Positions 49,865-59,612 of a stretch of 64,000 nucleotides of DNA are shown one piece after another (position 1 is the first letter of the stretch; each line of letters starts with the position of its first letter). A model generated the notes under the pieces. It searched no databases. It saw only the letters and a program-made list of their open reading frames with translations, and was not told the origin of the DNA. The DNA is from JARFQH01 sp041299015 (GTDB lineage: Bacteria; Desulfobacterota; Desulfobacteria; Desulfobacterales; SG8-13). The DNA lies in NCBI GenBank assembly GCA_041299015.1, contig JBFYWB010000054.1:1-64000 (forward strand), given 5' to 3'. The position numbers were made by a program, and so were the translations under genes.

Positions 49865-52800
49865 ATGACGGACAAAGTGCACCAAAAAAACGCTGTCGTA
49901 AAGAACCACCAGATTCTGAATGGATCCCTTTTCTTGTGCGGCACCCTCGCCGCGGCCGCCTGCAGTTATGCCACCGCTCAGGGGCAGGGGTGGTTGAGCG
50001 CCCTGCCGGCGGGTATTCTCGGAATGCTCGCTGCCGGGTTCTTTAAGCTGCAATTCACCCGTAAGCTGCTCTCGATCGTTGAAGGGTCTCAGAACTTTCT
50101 CGTCCCGGCCATTTTTGCTATCTGCGTTCGCGCCGGCGTCGACATATGGCAGGTACCCACGACGTGGAATGACCCTTTCGTGCTGACAGGATTGGCCGCG
50201 AGCCTTTTCAGCGCCATCTACATTCTGGTCGTGGTTCAATCCCTGGCCGTTTCCGGCAGACATCCGAAGCCGCTGCTTGCCGCCGCGATCATTGTGATTC
50301 CATTTCTTTTCAACGGACTGCTCCTTATCGGGACCACGGATCTGGTGCGCCGGATCGGAAATGTGGTCTTGCCTGAAAAGGCCATGAGTTCTGTCTTGCC
50401 GACATTTCTGGGGCGCAGCGTTATTCTGGGGTTGTTCAACGAGGCGCTCGCCAACCTGATCGGTCTGCTCGTGGTCAGACGATTGGTCCGGAATGTGCGG
50501 GTCCACGTCCTGCTCCTGGGCAGTGCGTTGTTGGTTTCCTTCACTCCGGAGTTGGCCGACTGGGGGTCGGCCGCCTATCTGGCCAACCTGCCTTGGATTG
50601 CCGCCGTCCCGGCAGCCCTCGTTTTTGCCATGCTCTCCCAGGCGGGTCTCTGGAGCCAGACCTTCCTGGTTACCGGTCTGATAATGGATGCCTTCCACGG
50701 GAAGCAGCCGACATGGCACTGGGGCGCGGACCACTTTCGCTCCGGCTTCACCAAAGGGGCGGTTTACAGCCTCGTTTTCATTTCGATTGTCCAATGCCTG
50801 GCCGTGCTGACGCGGATCGATGCCGTTGTTGCGCTTGTCGTGGCCCATCCCATCTTTTTTTCGGCTTTGGCAGGGGCCCTGACCTTTCCCTTCCTTAAAA
50901 CCATCATAGAGACCTTTGACGGCAGCGGCAGATTTTTTCAGAGAGCCGGCCGCAACTACATGGAGGGGGTCAGTTTCCTGCGGGGAGCCGTTCTGGGGGC
51001 CTTCTGCGGGGATGCGTTTGCCAACAACCTGCCGGCGGCGGACAGCTACCAGCGGTTTTTTTTCGGTCTCCTGGCCGGCGCGACCGGCTATGGAGGGGTC
51101 GATATTGTGCGGGACATATTTGAGGTCCTCACAGGCAAAAGGCAGCGCTTGCAGTCCTGGCGCGTTTATGCGCTGGGCATCGTTTTAGGCGGGATCGCCG
51201 GCGGCGGCTTGGCCTGGTACGCAGACAGATTGCAGCTGCGGGTGTTGACCAGCAAGTTCTTCAAATACGCTGCGCTCTATTATCCGGCCGCGGATAAGTC
51301 GGTTTCGGATTATATCATCTACCCGCTGTTCAGCAAGTGGGGCGCGCTGAACTTGGGCCACATCCCCGGCGGCGTCCGACTCCTCTACAACGAAGCGCTA
51401 TCGGGAGTCATCAACTGGTCGCTGGCCGCGCCGCTTTTCAGTATCAACCTCGTGGTCCTCAACGCCCTTCTCCAACGCAGCAGCGCACCGTTGAAAGAGT
51501 TGTTCACGCGCAAAGGGGTGGTGGGCCTGATCGAACAGGCGGTGCGGGTGTTGCGCTGGGGTCTGTGGATGGCGCCGATAATCTATTCGTTCCTGCGCAT
51601 GTCCCCGGATCCCACATGGTACAACCAAGACGGCGCCATCCGAACGCTGATCGCCACTTACAAGAGCTGGACGCTCGACCCCCAGAGTTTTAGAACCTGG
51701 AGCCTGCACGTTTTCCTGAACCTGCTGGTGTATGACTGGTTCCGCATTCTGATTTGGGTCGACCACATGGGGCTGCGGGTGGCCACCCTGGTCAACTTGT
51801 CTTTCGTGGGGGCCGACATCCTGGACGAAAAGGCGGCCCGAGCCGTTGGTTTTTCAGCCCGGACCCGCTGCATGCCCATGGGACTGAGGCGGTTTGCCAC
51901 TTGGGCCCCCCTGCTGATTCCGTTTTACCTGCCGCGTGGAACGGAATGGAATTATGTCTGGAAGACCTCGGCGGACCGCGCCGCGCAACTGGCCGATACC
52001 GCCTGGCCGCCAGTTTTCTTCGTCGTCGGCGGATTTCTGTTGATTGCCTCTGTTCTGGGACTTTTTTTCACTCTCCACCGGCGCCGGATCCCCCAGACGG
52101 CCTCCCTGCCGGCGAGCGATGCGGTCAACGGCAAAGCGACACCGGATGGGGGCAAAACCTTCGTGCTGTCCAACGGTACCTACACCACCGAGGTCACTTC
52201 CGACGGAAGGGGGTACAGCAGGGTTTTCAGTCCTGCGCGCAAGGGCTTCGAGATCGATATCACCCGCCGGCCGGATGACCCGCTACAGATGCGCGGCAAA
52301 TTCTTTTATCTCCGGGATGGCGCCGGCCCCACGGACAATCCGGAGAATTTCTGGTCCATCGGTTTTAACCCGGTCCGGCGCCGGGAAGGCGAATACCGGA
52401 TAGCGCCAACCGATCCCCTTGCCCTGAAAATGGTGGCGGTTTTCGGTGGAATCCGCGCCGAAGCGACACTGCGCCTGGACGAAACCGAACCGGTTGAACT
52501 CTGGCAAGTGCGGCTCGACAACCTCGAGAAAAGGTCTCGGATCATTGAACTCATCAGTTATCAGGAGTTCGGGCTGAACAACACCGACGCCTACAGGCGC
52601 CATTCCTTTTACAACCACCTGCACATCGGGACGCGTTTCGTTCGCCCCATGAATGCGCTTCTGGCCGGCAACCGCCTGGGTAAGGCCGCACAAAAGAACC
52701 CAGACCGGCGGCGGGACTCCGGTGAGACGGCTTTCCACGCGGTCAAGGAGGATCCGCAACACGGGGTTACGCTGATCGGCTACGAGGACTCCAGGGATCA

Positions 52801-55345
52801 TTTCATCGGCCGGCAGAGCCTGTCGTCGCCGGCCGGATTGCAGGGCGACACGCGCAATCCCACGGACGAGGGGCTCTGCTATACCTTCGACCCGATTGCC
52901 AGCCTGCGTCTGCGGGTGGAACTGCCGCCGCTCGGCTCGGTTGCCGTGACCTTCGTCGACGGTTACGGTGTTAATGAACGCCAGGCCCTGGAACGCATCG
53001 CCAAACATACCGGCCGCAGCCTGCCGGCGGATATCAGTCATTGGTCCGCGTTTTCCAGAACGCGCCGGCTGAAGCAGACCGTCGCCGAAGAAAAAGACCG
53101 TGCCGGCGGCGGTAACGGTTCGCTGCCCTATCGCTTCTCTGCCGACGGCGGCGAGCTTAGCGTCGGATGGGCCACCCCGCGCCCCTGGAGTCATGTGATG
53201 GCCAACCCCCTCGGCTACGGTGCCGTGGTCTCAAACCAGGGTGCCGTGTATTCTTTCATGAAGAATTCGCAGCAAAACGGATTGACGCCTTTTGAGGCCG
53301 ACTCCGCCCCGTCGCAACTGCCGGGGCAGGTCCTGTACCTTATGAACCTGACAACCGGAGAGACGGACACCCCCGCCTTCATTCCCTTCAGAAGAAAAGA
53401 CCGGTCTTACGATGTCAGGTGGGGCTTGGGGTATGCGATCTACAGGAATCGAAGCGCTGCGGTCGAGCTGGAGCTGAGCCAGTTTGTTCTGCCCGACCAA
53501 CCGGCCGAGATCCGGTTGCTCACAATCCGCAACCTGACCGGAGACACTCTCCATTATCGTGTGGTGCCCTATTGGCAGATCGTGCTGGGCGAAACCCCGT
53601 TGGACACCTGCGGCAAAATCGTAACGGATCGTGAGCGGGAACTGTCGGCGCTTTTCTTCTCCAATCCGCACAACGACTTCTGGCGCGGCTGGGCTTTTGC
53701 CGCCACGAGCCTGCGCGTGAACGCCTTTGAGACCGTGCGGTCGAGATTTCTCGGTGGAACCGCGCGGGACCTGACCAACCCCGTCCTGTTGCATAACGGA
53801 ACGTCCGATGTCGCCCAGCCGGATGACGGTTTGCGATGCGCGGCTTTCGTTGGCGAGGTGCTGGTCCCCCCGGCCGGAGAGGTGACGGTGAGCCTGGTTT
53901 TCGGGCAGACCCAAAACCGGGAGCAAGCCGCGGAGATCATCCGTAAATTCCAGGATGTCTCCACGGCCCAAAAGGCTTTTGTCGAAACCAAACAGTGGTG
54001 GGTCACCTTTCTCGAAAAGCTGAAGCTGCAAACCGGCGATGCCGCCTTCGACCGGATGATCAACTTCTGGCTGCCGTATCAGGTGCTGGTGGCCCGCCTG
54101 TGGGGTCGGATCGGCCCTTACCAGCGCAGCGGGGCTTTCGGTTTCCGGGATCAGCTGCAGGACGTCCTGCCCTTCATATCTCTCAAGCCCGAGCTGGCCC
54201 GCCGACAGATTCTGCTTCACTCCGCCCAACAGTTCCGCCAGGGCGACGTCCTGCAGTGGTGGCATCAATCCTGGGAAGATGAGACCGGCATCGGCGCTCA
54301 CGGACGGGCTTCGGATCCACACCTGTGGCTTCCCTACATGGTCTATCAATATGTCAAGGCGAGCGGAGACTGGGCCATATTGGACGAAGAAACGTCCTAT
54401 CTGGAAGGCCGACCGCTGGAGAAAATGTCCGCCACCCAGGTGGCCGCGCAGCGGCCGTCACGTGACACGGCGAGCCTCTATGCGCATTGCCTCAAAGCGA
54501 TCGAAATGACCCTTAAAAAAACCGGTCCGCACGGATTGCCCCTGCTGGGCGCCGGCGACTGGAATGATGGTCTCGATGCGGCCGGTATCAGAAACAGGGG
54601 CGAGAGCGTCTGGCTCGGATTCTTCTTCCATGATATTTTGATCAACTTTTCCGACCTGGTGGCTAAAAAAGAGGGGCAAGACCGTAAAAAGGAATTTCTG
54701 GCCCAAGCGGCCGAGTTGAGAGACCGTCTCGACGCCACGTGGCTGGGAGATCGATATGTCAACCATTACACCGATGACGGGCAGGTGATGGCCAGGGCCA
54801 ATGCTCTGGTGACCGCCTGGTCGATCATTTCCGGCGTCGCAGGCCCTGACAAGGGGCGGCGGGCCATGGCCACGGCTCTTCAGGAGCTTGAACAAGCGGA
54901 CTTGGTTCAACTTTTCACGCCGCCCTTTACAGAACATGACGACATTTACCCCGGTCGACTGGCCGACTATCCGCCCGGTGTCCGCGAAAACGGCGGTCAA
55001 TACTCTCACGGCGTCTCCTGGCTGGTCGATGCCTTGCTGTTTCTGTCGGCGGAGGCCCAGGGGCGGGGAGAAACGGAGATCGCCGCCGATTACCGAACCA
55101 AGGCCAAGGCGCTGTGGCGCAAGATTTCACCGCTCAGCCACTTGTCGCCCGAAAATATGGCGGTGTACGGCCTACCGCCGCATCAACAGCCGGCGGATAT
55201 CTATTTCGGACCGGGGTACGAGGGCAGAGGGGGCTGGAGTTGGTATACCGGTGCGGCGGGTCGCATGCTTTTCAATGCCCTCACCCTGTTGGGAATGGAG
55301 AAGAAAGGAAGAGAGGTCACCGCTTCACAGGATGAGCGTTCATAA
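49865..55345 (+). CDS. polytopic membrane protein fused to GH94 glycoside phosphorylase-like domains
   Basis: 1826-residue giant. The first about 750 residues hold many transmembrane helices (for example FLCGTLAAAACSYATAQGQG, VYALGIVLGGIAGGGLAWYA, PPVFFVVGGFLLIASVLGLF). The rest is soluble and matches the GH94 family (cellobiose and 1,2-beta-oligoglucan phosphorylases, C-terminal part of cyclic glucan synthase NdvB): beta-sandwich parts around TYTTEVTSDGRGYSRVFSPA and YDVRWGLGYAIYRNRSAA, then the (alpha/alpha)6 domain with FGFRDQLQDVLPF, WWHQSWEDETGIGAHGRASD, LGAGDWNDG (catalytic Asp 1568), and GGQYSHGVSWLVDALLF. The NdvB GT84 domain is absent. With the upstream OpgG it likely makes, trims or phosphorolyses periplasmic beta-glucan. 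ATG start, weak ribosome-binding site. Confidence 0.88.
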   Translation: MTDKVHQKNAVVKNHQILNGSLFLCGTLAAAACSYATAQGQGWLSALPAGILGMLAAGFFKLQFTRKLLSIVEGSQNFLVPAIFAICVRAGVDIWQVPTTWNDPFVLTGLAASLFSAIYILVVVQSLAVSGRHPKPLLAAAIIVIPFLFNGLLLIGTTDLVRRIGNVVLPEKAMSSVLPTFLGRSVILGLFNEALANLIGLLVVRRLVRNVRVHVLLLGSALLVSFTPELADWGSAAYLANLPWIAAVPAALVFAMLSQAGLWSQTFLVTGLIMDAFHGKQPTWHWGADHFRSGFTKGAVYSLVFISIVQCLAVLTRIDAVVALVVAHPIFFSALAGALTFPFLKTIIETFDGSGRFFQRAGRNYMEGVSFLRGAVLGAFCGDAFANNLPAADSYQRFFFGLLAGATGYGGVDIVRDIFEVLTGKRQRLQSWRVYALGIVLGGIAGGGLAWYADRLQLRVLTSKFFKYAALYYPAADKSVSDYIIYPLFSKWGALNLGHIPGGVRLLYNEALSGVINWSLAAPLFSINLVVLNALLQRSSAPLKELFTRKGVVGLIEQAVRVLRWGLWMAPIIYSFLRMSPDPTWYNQDGAIRTLIATYKSWTLDPQSFRTWSLHVFLNLLVYDWFRILIWVDHMGLRVATLVNLSFVGADILDEKAARAVGFSARTRCMPMGLRRFATWAPLLIPFYLPRGTEWNYVWKTSADRAAQLADTAWPPVFFVVGGFLLIASVLGLFFTLHRRRIPQTASLPASDAVNGKATPDGGKTFVLSNGTYTTEVTSDGRGYSRVFSPARKGFEIDITRRPDDPLQMRGKFFYLRDGAGPTDNPENFWSIGFNPVRRREGEYRIAPTDPLALKMVAVFGGIRAEATLRLDETEPVELWQVRLDNLEKRSRIIELISYQEFGLNNTDAYRRHSFYNHLHIGTRFVRPMNALLAGNRLGKAAQKNPDRRRDSGETAFHAVKEDPQHGVTLIGYEDSRDHFIGRQSLSSPAGLQGDTRNPTDEGLCYTFDPIASLRLRVELPPLGSVAVTFVDGYGVNERQALERIAKHTGRSLPADISHWSAFSRTRRLKQTVAEEKDRAGGGNGSLPYRFSADGGELSVGWATPRPWSHVMANPLGYGAVVSNQGAVYSFMKNSQQNGLTPFEADSAPSQLPGQVLYLMNLTTGETDTPAFIPFRRKDRSYDVRWGLGYAIYRNRSAAVELELSQFVLPDQPAEIRLLTIRNLTGDTLHYRVVPYWQIVLGETPLDTCGKIVTDRERELSALFFSNPHNDFWRGWAFAATSLRVNAFETVRSRFLGGTARDLTNPVLLHNGTSDVAQPDDGLRCAAFVGEVLVPPAGEVTVSLVFGQTQNREQAAEIIRKFQDVSTAQKAFVETKQWWVTFLEKLKLQTGDAAFDRMINFWLPYQVLVARLWGRIGPYQRSGAFGFRDQLQDVLPFISLKPELARRQILLHSAQQFRQGDVLQWWHQSWEDETGIGAHGRASDPHLWLPYMVYQYVKASGDWAILDEETSYLEGRPLEKMSATQVAAQRPSRDTASLYAHCLKAIEMTLKKTGPHGLPLLGAGDWNDGLDAAGIRNRGESVWLGFFFHDILINFSDLVAKKEGQDRKKEFLAQAAELRDRLDATWLGDRYVNHYTDDGQVMARANALVTAWSIISGVAGPDKGRRAMATALQELEQADLVQLFTPPFTEHDDIYPGRLADYPPGVRENGGQYSHGVSWLVDALLFLSAEAQGRGETEIAADYRTKAKALWRKISPLSHLSPENMAVYGLPPHQQPADIYFGPGYEGRGGWSWYTGAAGRMLFNALTLLGMEKKGREVTASQDERS

Positions 55346-55397
55346 ATGGTCCTTTATTCTTCTCTTCTGTTCCAACAGAACCATAGATGGGGTGTAT

Positions 55398-55414
55398 TGT
55401 CCCAATATTGGACA
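55398..55414. promoter_or_regulatory. palindrome upstream of a sigma54 promoter (enhancer-binding site candidate)
   Basis: TGTCCCAATATTGGACA is a near-perfect inverted repeat, 177 bases upstream of the -24 element at 55591. Spacing and form are typical of sites for sigma54 enhancer-binding activators. Note that 55346-55675 holds no gene. Confidence 0.6.
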
Positions 55415-55590
55415 CGACTTCCCCTGCATGATTGCCCCGAATTTCGAATTCACCTAATTTTTATCCTTAATTAATCGTTAATCTTCATTATCACCGACCG
55501 CTAACATTTTGTCGACATAGTATTTTTACGATACAATGCTCATTCGGTGAATGCCGCCGGATCGTTCTGGACCATTTTCATATTTGCCCG

Positions 55591-55606
55591 TGGCACACAA
55601 GTTGCT
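55591..55606 (+). promoter_or_regulatory. perfect sigma54 (-24/-12) promoter of the flavoenzyme-Etf operon
   Basis: TGGCAC-ACAAG-TTGCT matches the consensus at every defined base; GG and GC are exactly 10 bases apart. The predicted start near 55617 leaves a leader of about 60 bases before the first gene. Confidence 0.92.
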
Positions 55607-55675
55607 GACCGTGCAGTCTAATGAATAACGCGTTATTCTTTAACCTTATTATAATCAAAAAAACAGACCGCTAAA

Positions 55676-57649
55676 GTGAAGCCGAACATGCATGAACATC
55701 TATTCTCGCCTTTGAAAATGAGGGGAATCGAACTGCCGAACCGCATCAGCTTATTGGCTCATCGCACCAATTTCAGCAAATCCGGAAGGATCACGGACCG
55801 ACATATCGCCTATTACCGGCGGCGGGCCCAGGGTGGATGCGGGATGATCATCGTGGGAGAGCTGGCGGTGCACCCGGATGACCGTCCGTGGGAAACCTTG
55901 ATTGCGGTTCATCGTCCGGAGGTGGTGGCGGACTTTCGAAAACTCACCGATGCCGTCCATCAATTTGATAGCCGGATCATCGCCCAGTTGAACCACCGCG
56001 GATTTCAGAGCAGCGGCCACGTGACCCGCAAGGCGATTTTAGGGCCTTCCGCCGTCGCCGACATCGTCTTCGGCGAAACGTGCAAACCCATGGAGCCTGA
56101 AGACATGACCGACATCACGGAGGCCTTCGGCCAGTCCGCCGCCCGGGTCAGGCAGGGCGGATTCGACGGGCTCGAAATCGACATGGGGCCGGAATCGCTG
56201 CTGCGCCAGTTTCTATCACCCATCAGCAACCATCGCAGCGATGAATACGGCGGCAGCCTCGAGAACCGGATGCGCTTTCCCTTGAAAATTCTCGAAACCG
56301 TTCGAGCGGCCGTGGGGGACGATTTCACCATCGGGGTCTGCCTGTGCGCGGATGAAAAATTCTGGGGCGGCATCAATGCGGAGGAATCCGTTCAGATGGC
56401 TCAAGCATTGGAAGCCACCGGTGCCGTGGATTTCGTCAATGTTGCCGTGGGCACCTATTACAACCTTCACCTGATCATGCCGTCCATGCATATTCCCTTC
56501 GGTTTTACCATCGGCTTGGCCGAACAGATCAAAAACGGGATCGATATTCCCGTGATGGCCAGCTACCAGATCGGTTTTCCGGGCAAGGCCGAACGGCTTA
56601 TCGCGGATGGCAAGGCGGATATGGTGGGATATGTTCGGGCCATGATCAGCGACCCCGATATGGTCAAGAAGGCGCGTGAAGGCCGAATGGCCGATATCCG
56701 CTACTGCGTCAAGGATAACAAGGGGTGCATCGGCCGTGTCAATCAATCCAAGGCATTGGGGTGCATCCAGAATCCCCGGGTCGGTCTCGAGCCCCTGACC
56801 GGCGACGAGTCCTGGCCCTTGATCCGTCAAAAGAAAAAGGTCATCGTTGTGGGCGCTGGGCCGTCGGGCATGGAAGCCGCCCGGGTGGCCCACGAACGCG
56901 GTCATGACGTGACGGTCTATGAGAAGGCGGCCACCGTGGGTGGCCAGGTCAAGCTCATCGGCATGCGCCCGGGACGTGGCGCCATGCAGGGGGTGATCCG
57001 GTATCTCAGGCACATGCTCATCGAACACGGCGTAACGATTCAGAGGGGCGTGACGGTTACACCGGAGCTGATCCTTGAACAGGCCCCGGATGCGGTGGTG
57101 GTGGCCACGGGTTCTGTCCCCATTTCAAAGCCCTTCCCCGGTGATTATGGGCCGCCGGCCGTCCTGACCGGCTGGGATGTCATTCAAGGAACCCACCCGG
57201 TGGGTGAAAAGGTCCTGTACATCGATGAGGACGGCGGGCACCATGCCATGGCCACGGCGGAGCTGCTGGTCGAACAGGGGAAAAAGGTGGATATGGTGAC
57301 CAGCGATCTGTTCATCGGCATCGAACTGGCCCCCCGCGGAGAGCTTTACCTGGGCCGTCAGCGTCTGCTGCAAAAGGGCGCCACCTTCAGAACCGATCTG
57401 GATATTCTGGAAATCAATGCGAGCACCGGCGGATTGCGGGTCAAGGCAAGGGACATTTACACCAACGAATCCATCCTCTTTGACGGCTACGATACGGTGG
57501 TCCTGGATGTGGGCAATGCGGTCGATGACGACCTCTACCACCGGCTGAAAGGTCAGGTCAAAGAAGTCTACAGAACCGGAGATTGCGTTGCGCCAAGGGG
57601 AATTGACATGGCGATTATCGAAGGCAGACAGGTGGGAGAACTGTTGTGA
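55676..57649 (+). CDS. FadH/Old-yellow-enzyme-like flavoprotein, paralogue A (altered Fe-S motif)
   Basis: 657-residue flavoenzyme of the 2,4-dienoyl-CoA reductase/trimethylamine dehydrogenase type. N-terminal FMN barrel (about 1-335; LFSPLKMRGIELPNRISLLA, QFLSPISNHRSDEYGGSLEN), an Fe-S segment, then FAD/NAD(P) domain with VVGAGPSGMEAARVAHERG (about 390) and a second half-site near VLYIDEDGGHHAMATAELLV. The cluster motif is C344-VK-D347-NKG-C351...C363: the second of the four Cys seen in paralogue B is Asp. Substrate unknown. First gene of the sigma54-driven operon. The start is GTG 55676 or ATG 55688 (four codons in); neither has a good ribosome-binding site. Confidence 0.88.
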   Translation: MKPNMHEHLFSPLKMRGIELPNRISLLAHRTNFSKSGRITDRHIAYYRRRAQGGCGMIIVGELAVHPDDRPWETLIAVHRPEVVADFRKLTDAVHQFDSRIIAQLNHRGFQSSGHVTRKAILGPSAVADIVFGETCKPMEPEDMTDITEAFGQSAARVRQGGFDGLEIDMGPESLLRQFLSPISNHRSDEYGGSLENRMRFPLKILETVRAAVGDDFTIGVCLCADEKFWGGINAEESVQMAQALEATGAVDFVNVAVGTYYNLHLIMPSMHIPFGFTIGLAEQIKNGIDIPVMASYQIGFPGKAERLIADGKADMVGYVRAMISDPDMVKKAREGRMADIRYCVKDNKGCIGRVNQSKALGCIQNPRVGLEPLTGDESWPLIRQKKKVIVVGAGPSGMEAARVAHERGHDVTVYEKAATVGGQVKLIGMRPGRGAMQGVIRYLRHMLIEHGVTIQRGVTVTPELILEQAPDAVVVATGSVPISKPFPGDYGPPAVLTGWDVIQGTHPVGEKVLYIDEDGGHHAMATAELLVEQGKKVDMVTSDLFIGIELAPRGELYLGRQRLLQKGATFRTDLDILEINASTGGLRVKARDIYTNESILFDGYDTVVLDVGNAVDDDLYHRLKGQVKEVYRTGDCVAPRGIDMAIIEGRQVGELL

Positions 57650-59604
57650 GTGAATTCAAGTATCTTTTTTCACCACTTAAAATCGGCGCCACGGTGGTGC
57701 CCAACCGGATCCATTTCGCCGCCCATATGACCAACTATGCGGTGGACAATCTGATCAGTGACCGGCATATTTACTATTACCGGGAACGGGCCAAGGGCGG
57801 CGCCGGTTTGATCACCACAGAGGAGATGGGGATCCATCCCACGGATCACCCCTACGACAAGCTGGTGGATGTCTATGAGCCGGAGGTGATTCCCGGTTTC
57901 AAGCGGCTGGCCCGTACCATTCACGACTATGACACCAAAATCTTCGCCCAGCTCAACCACAACGGCATGCAGGGAGACGGCAAGATCTCCCGACTGCCGG
58001 TGTGGGGGCCGTCAACCGGGAAGGATCCCATCTTTCGGGAAACCTGCAAGGCCATGGAGCCCGAAGATATCCAGGAATGCATCGAGTATTTCGCCATCTG
58101 CGCCAAAAACGCGGTGGAAGGCGAGTTTGACGGCATCGAGCTGCAATTGGGGCACAGTTCCCTGATCCGGCAGTTTCTGTCGCCCCTGACCAATCACCGG
58201 CAGGACGCCTACGGCGGGAGCATGGAGAACCGCTGCCGTTTTGCCCTCGAAGTGATCGATGCAGTCCGCATGGCCGTGGGACCTGATTTTACCCTCGGGA
58301 TTCGACTCAATGCCGATGAGATGCACCCTCGGGGCGGGCTCACCCATGCAGACGCCAAACAGGTGGCCATACGGCTGGAGGCGTCCGGGCAGCTCGACTT
58401 TCTGGACCTCAGCCTGGGCACCTTCTACAATCTTTTCCTGGTGGAAGGCTCCATGCACACCCCGCTGGCCTATACGGTGCCCTTGTCCGCCGGCATGCGG
58501 TCGGTGGTCAACCTGCCGGTATTCTGTACCAACCGGATCAACGACCCCCATTTGGCGGAGAAGATCCTGGAAAACGGTCAGGCCGATATGATCGGCATGG
58601 TGCGGGCCCTGATCTGTGATCCGGAGTTGCCCAACAAATCCATGGAAGGCCGGACGGACGACATCCGGAACTGCATCGCCTGCAACCAGGGGTGCATCGC
58701 CCGCATGGGTCTCGGCTACCGTCTGGGATGCCTTCACAACCCGGCCGCCGGCGAGGAAGAAGCCTTAGGCATCGGCACCCTCAAGCCCGCCGAAACCCCC
58801 AAAAAGGTCGTAGTGGTGGGTGCGGGACCCGCCGGTCTCGAAGTGGCCCGGACGGCCACCCTGCGAAAACATCGCGTCGTCCTGCTTGAAAAGGCCGCTG
58901 AGGTCGGCGGCCAGAACATCATTGCCGGAAAAGCGGCCGGACGCCAGGAGATTACCGGCGTCACCCGCTGGCTGGTGAGCCAGCTGAACAAGCTCGAACT
59001 GGACATCCGGTTCGGCGTCGAGGCCACGGTCGAGATGGTGCTCGCGGAAAAGCCGGACGCGGTGGTGATCGCCACCGGCTCGACCCCTAAAACCGCGCCG
59101 TTTCCCGGCCAATACGGTCCGCCGCAGGTGGTGACCACCGTGCAGATCCTCACCAATGAAATCGAGGCCGGCGACAAGGTTCTGCTCATCGACCTGGACG
59201 GCCACCATCAGGCCACCGGCACGGCGGAGATTCTGGCGGATCGCGGCAAACAGGTTCACATGCTTACCGCGGCGCTCTTTATCGGATCGGCCCTGGGCCC
59301 CCTTCAGGATCTCTACCTCACCCGCAGCCGGCTTGCCAAAAAAGGGGTGACCTTCACCCCCGACATCGCGGTGCTCGAGATCCAGGGCACCCTGGTCAAG
59401 GGACTGAACGTCTATTCCAACGAATTGATCGATTTCGACGGGTACGATACGGTGGTGCTGGCGGCGGGGAATACGGCCAACGACGGCCTTTATTTTGAGT
59501 TGAAGGGCAAAGTGGAGGAACTATACCGGGTCGGCGATTGCGTGGCGCCCCGGAAAACGGACATGGCCATTATCGAGGGTCATCGCATCGGCAGAACCAT
59601 ATAG
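57646..59604 (+). CDS. FadH/Old-yellow-enzyme-like flavoprotein, paralogue B
   Basis: 652-residue paralogue of the preceding enzyme, with the same FMN barrel, [4Fe-4S] and FAD/NAD(P) domain order. Its cluster motif is complete: C343-IA-C346-NQG-C350...C362, the CxxCxxxCx11C of 2,4-dienoyl-CoA reductase. Landmarks: HFAAHMTNYAVDN, QFLSPLTNHRQDAYGGSMEN, VVVVGAGPAGLEVARTATLR, VVIATGSTPKTAPFPG. GTG start overlapping the stop of paralogue A by 4 bases; ggtgggaga precedes it. The pair may form a heteromer or process two steps of one pathway, passing electrons to EtfAB encoded downstream. Confidence 0.9.
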   Translation: MSEFKYLFSPLKIGATVVPNRIHFAAHMTNYAVDNLISDRHIYYYRERAKGGAGLITTEEMGIHPTDHPYDKLVDVYEPEVIPGFKRLARTIHDYDTKIFAQLNHNGMQGDGKISRLPVWGPSTGKDPIFRETCKAMEPEDIQECIEYFAICAKNAVEGEFDGIELQLGHSSLIRQFLSPLTNHRQDAYGGSMENRCRFALEVIDAVRMAVGPDFTLGIRLNADEMHPRGGLTHADAKQVAIRLEASGQLDFLDLSLGTFYNLFLVEGSMHTPLAYTVPLSAGMRSVVNLPVFCTNRINDPHLAEKILENGQADMIGMVRALICDPELPNKSMEGRTDDIRNCIACNQGCIARMGLGYRLGCLHNPAAGEEEALGIGTLKPAETPKKVVVVGAGPAGLEVARTATLRKHRVVLLEKAAEVGGQNIIAGKAAGRQEITGVTRWLVSQLNKLELDIRFGVEATVEMVLAEKPDAVVIATGSTPKTAPFPGQYGPPQVVTTVQILTNEIEAGDKVLLIDLDGHHQATGTAEILADRGKQVHMLTAALFIGSALGPLQDLYLTRSRLAKKGVTFTPDIAVLEIQGTLVKGLNVYSNELIDFDGYDTVVLAAGNTANDGLYFELKGKVEELYRVGDCVAPRKTDMAIIEGHRIGRTI

Positions 59605-59612
59605 GAGGGGCC

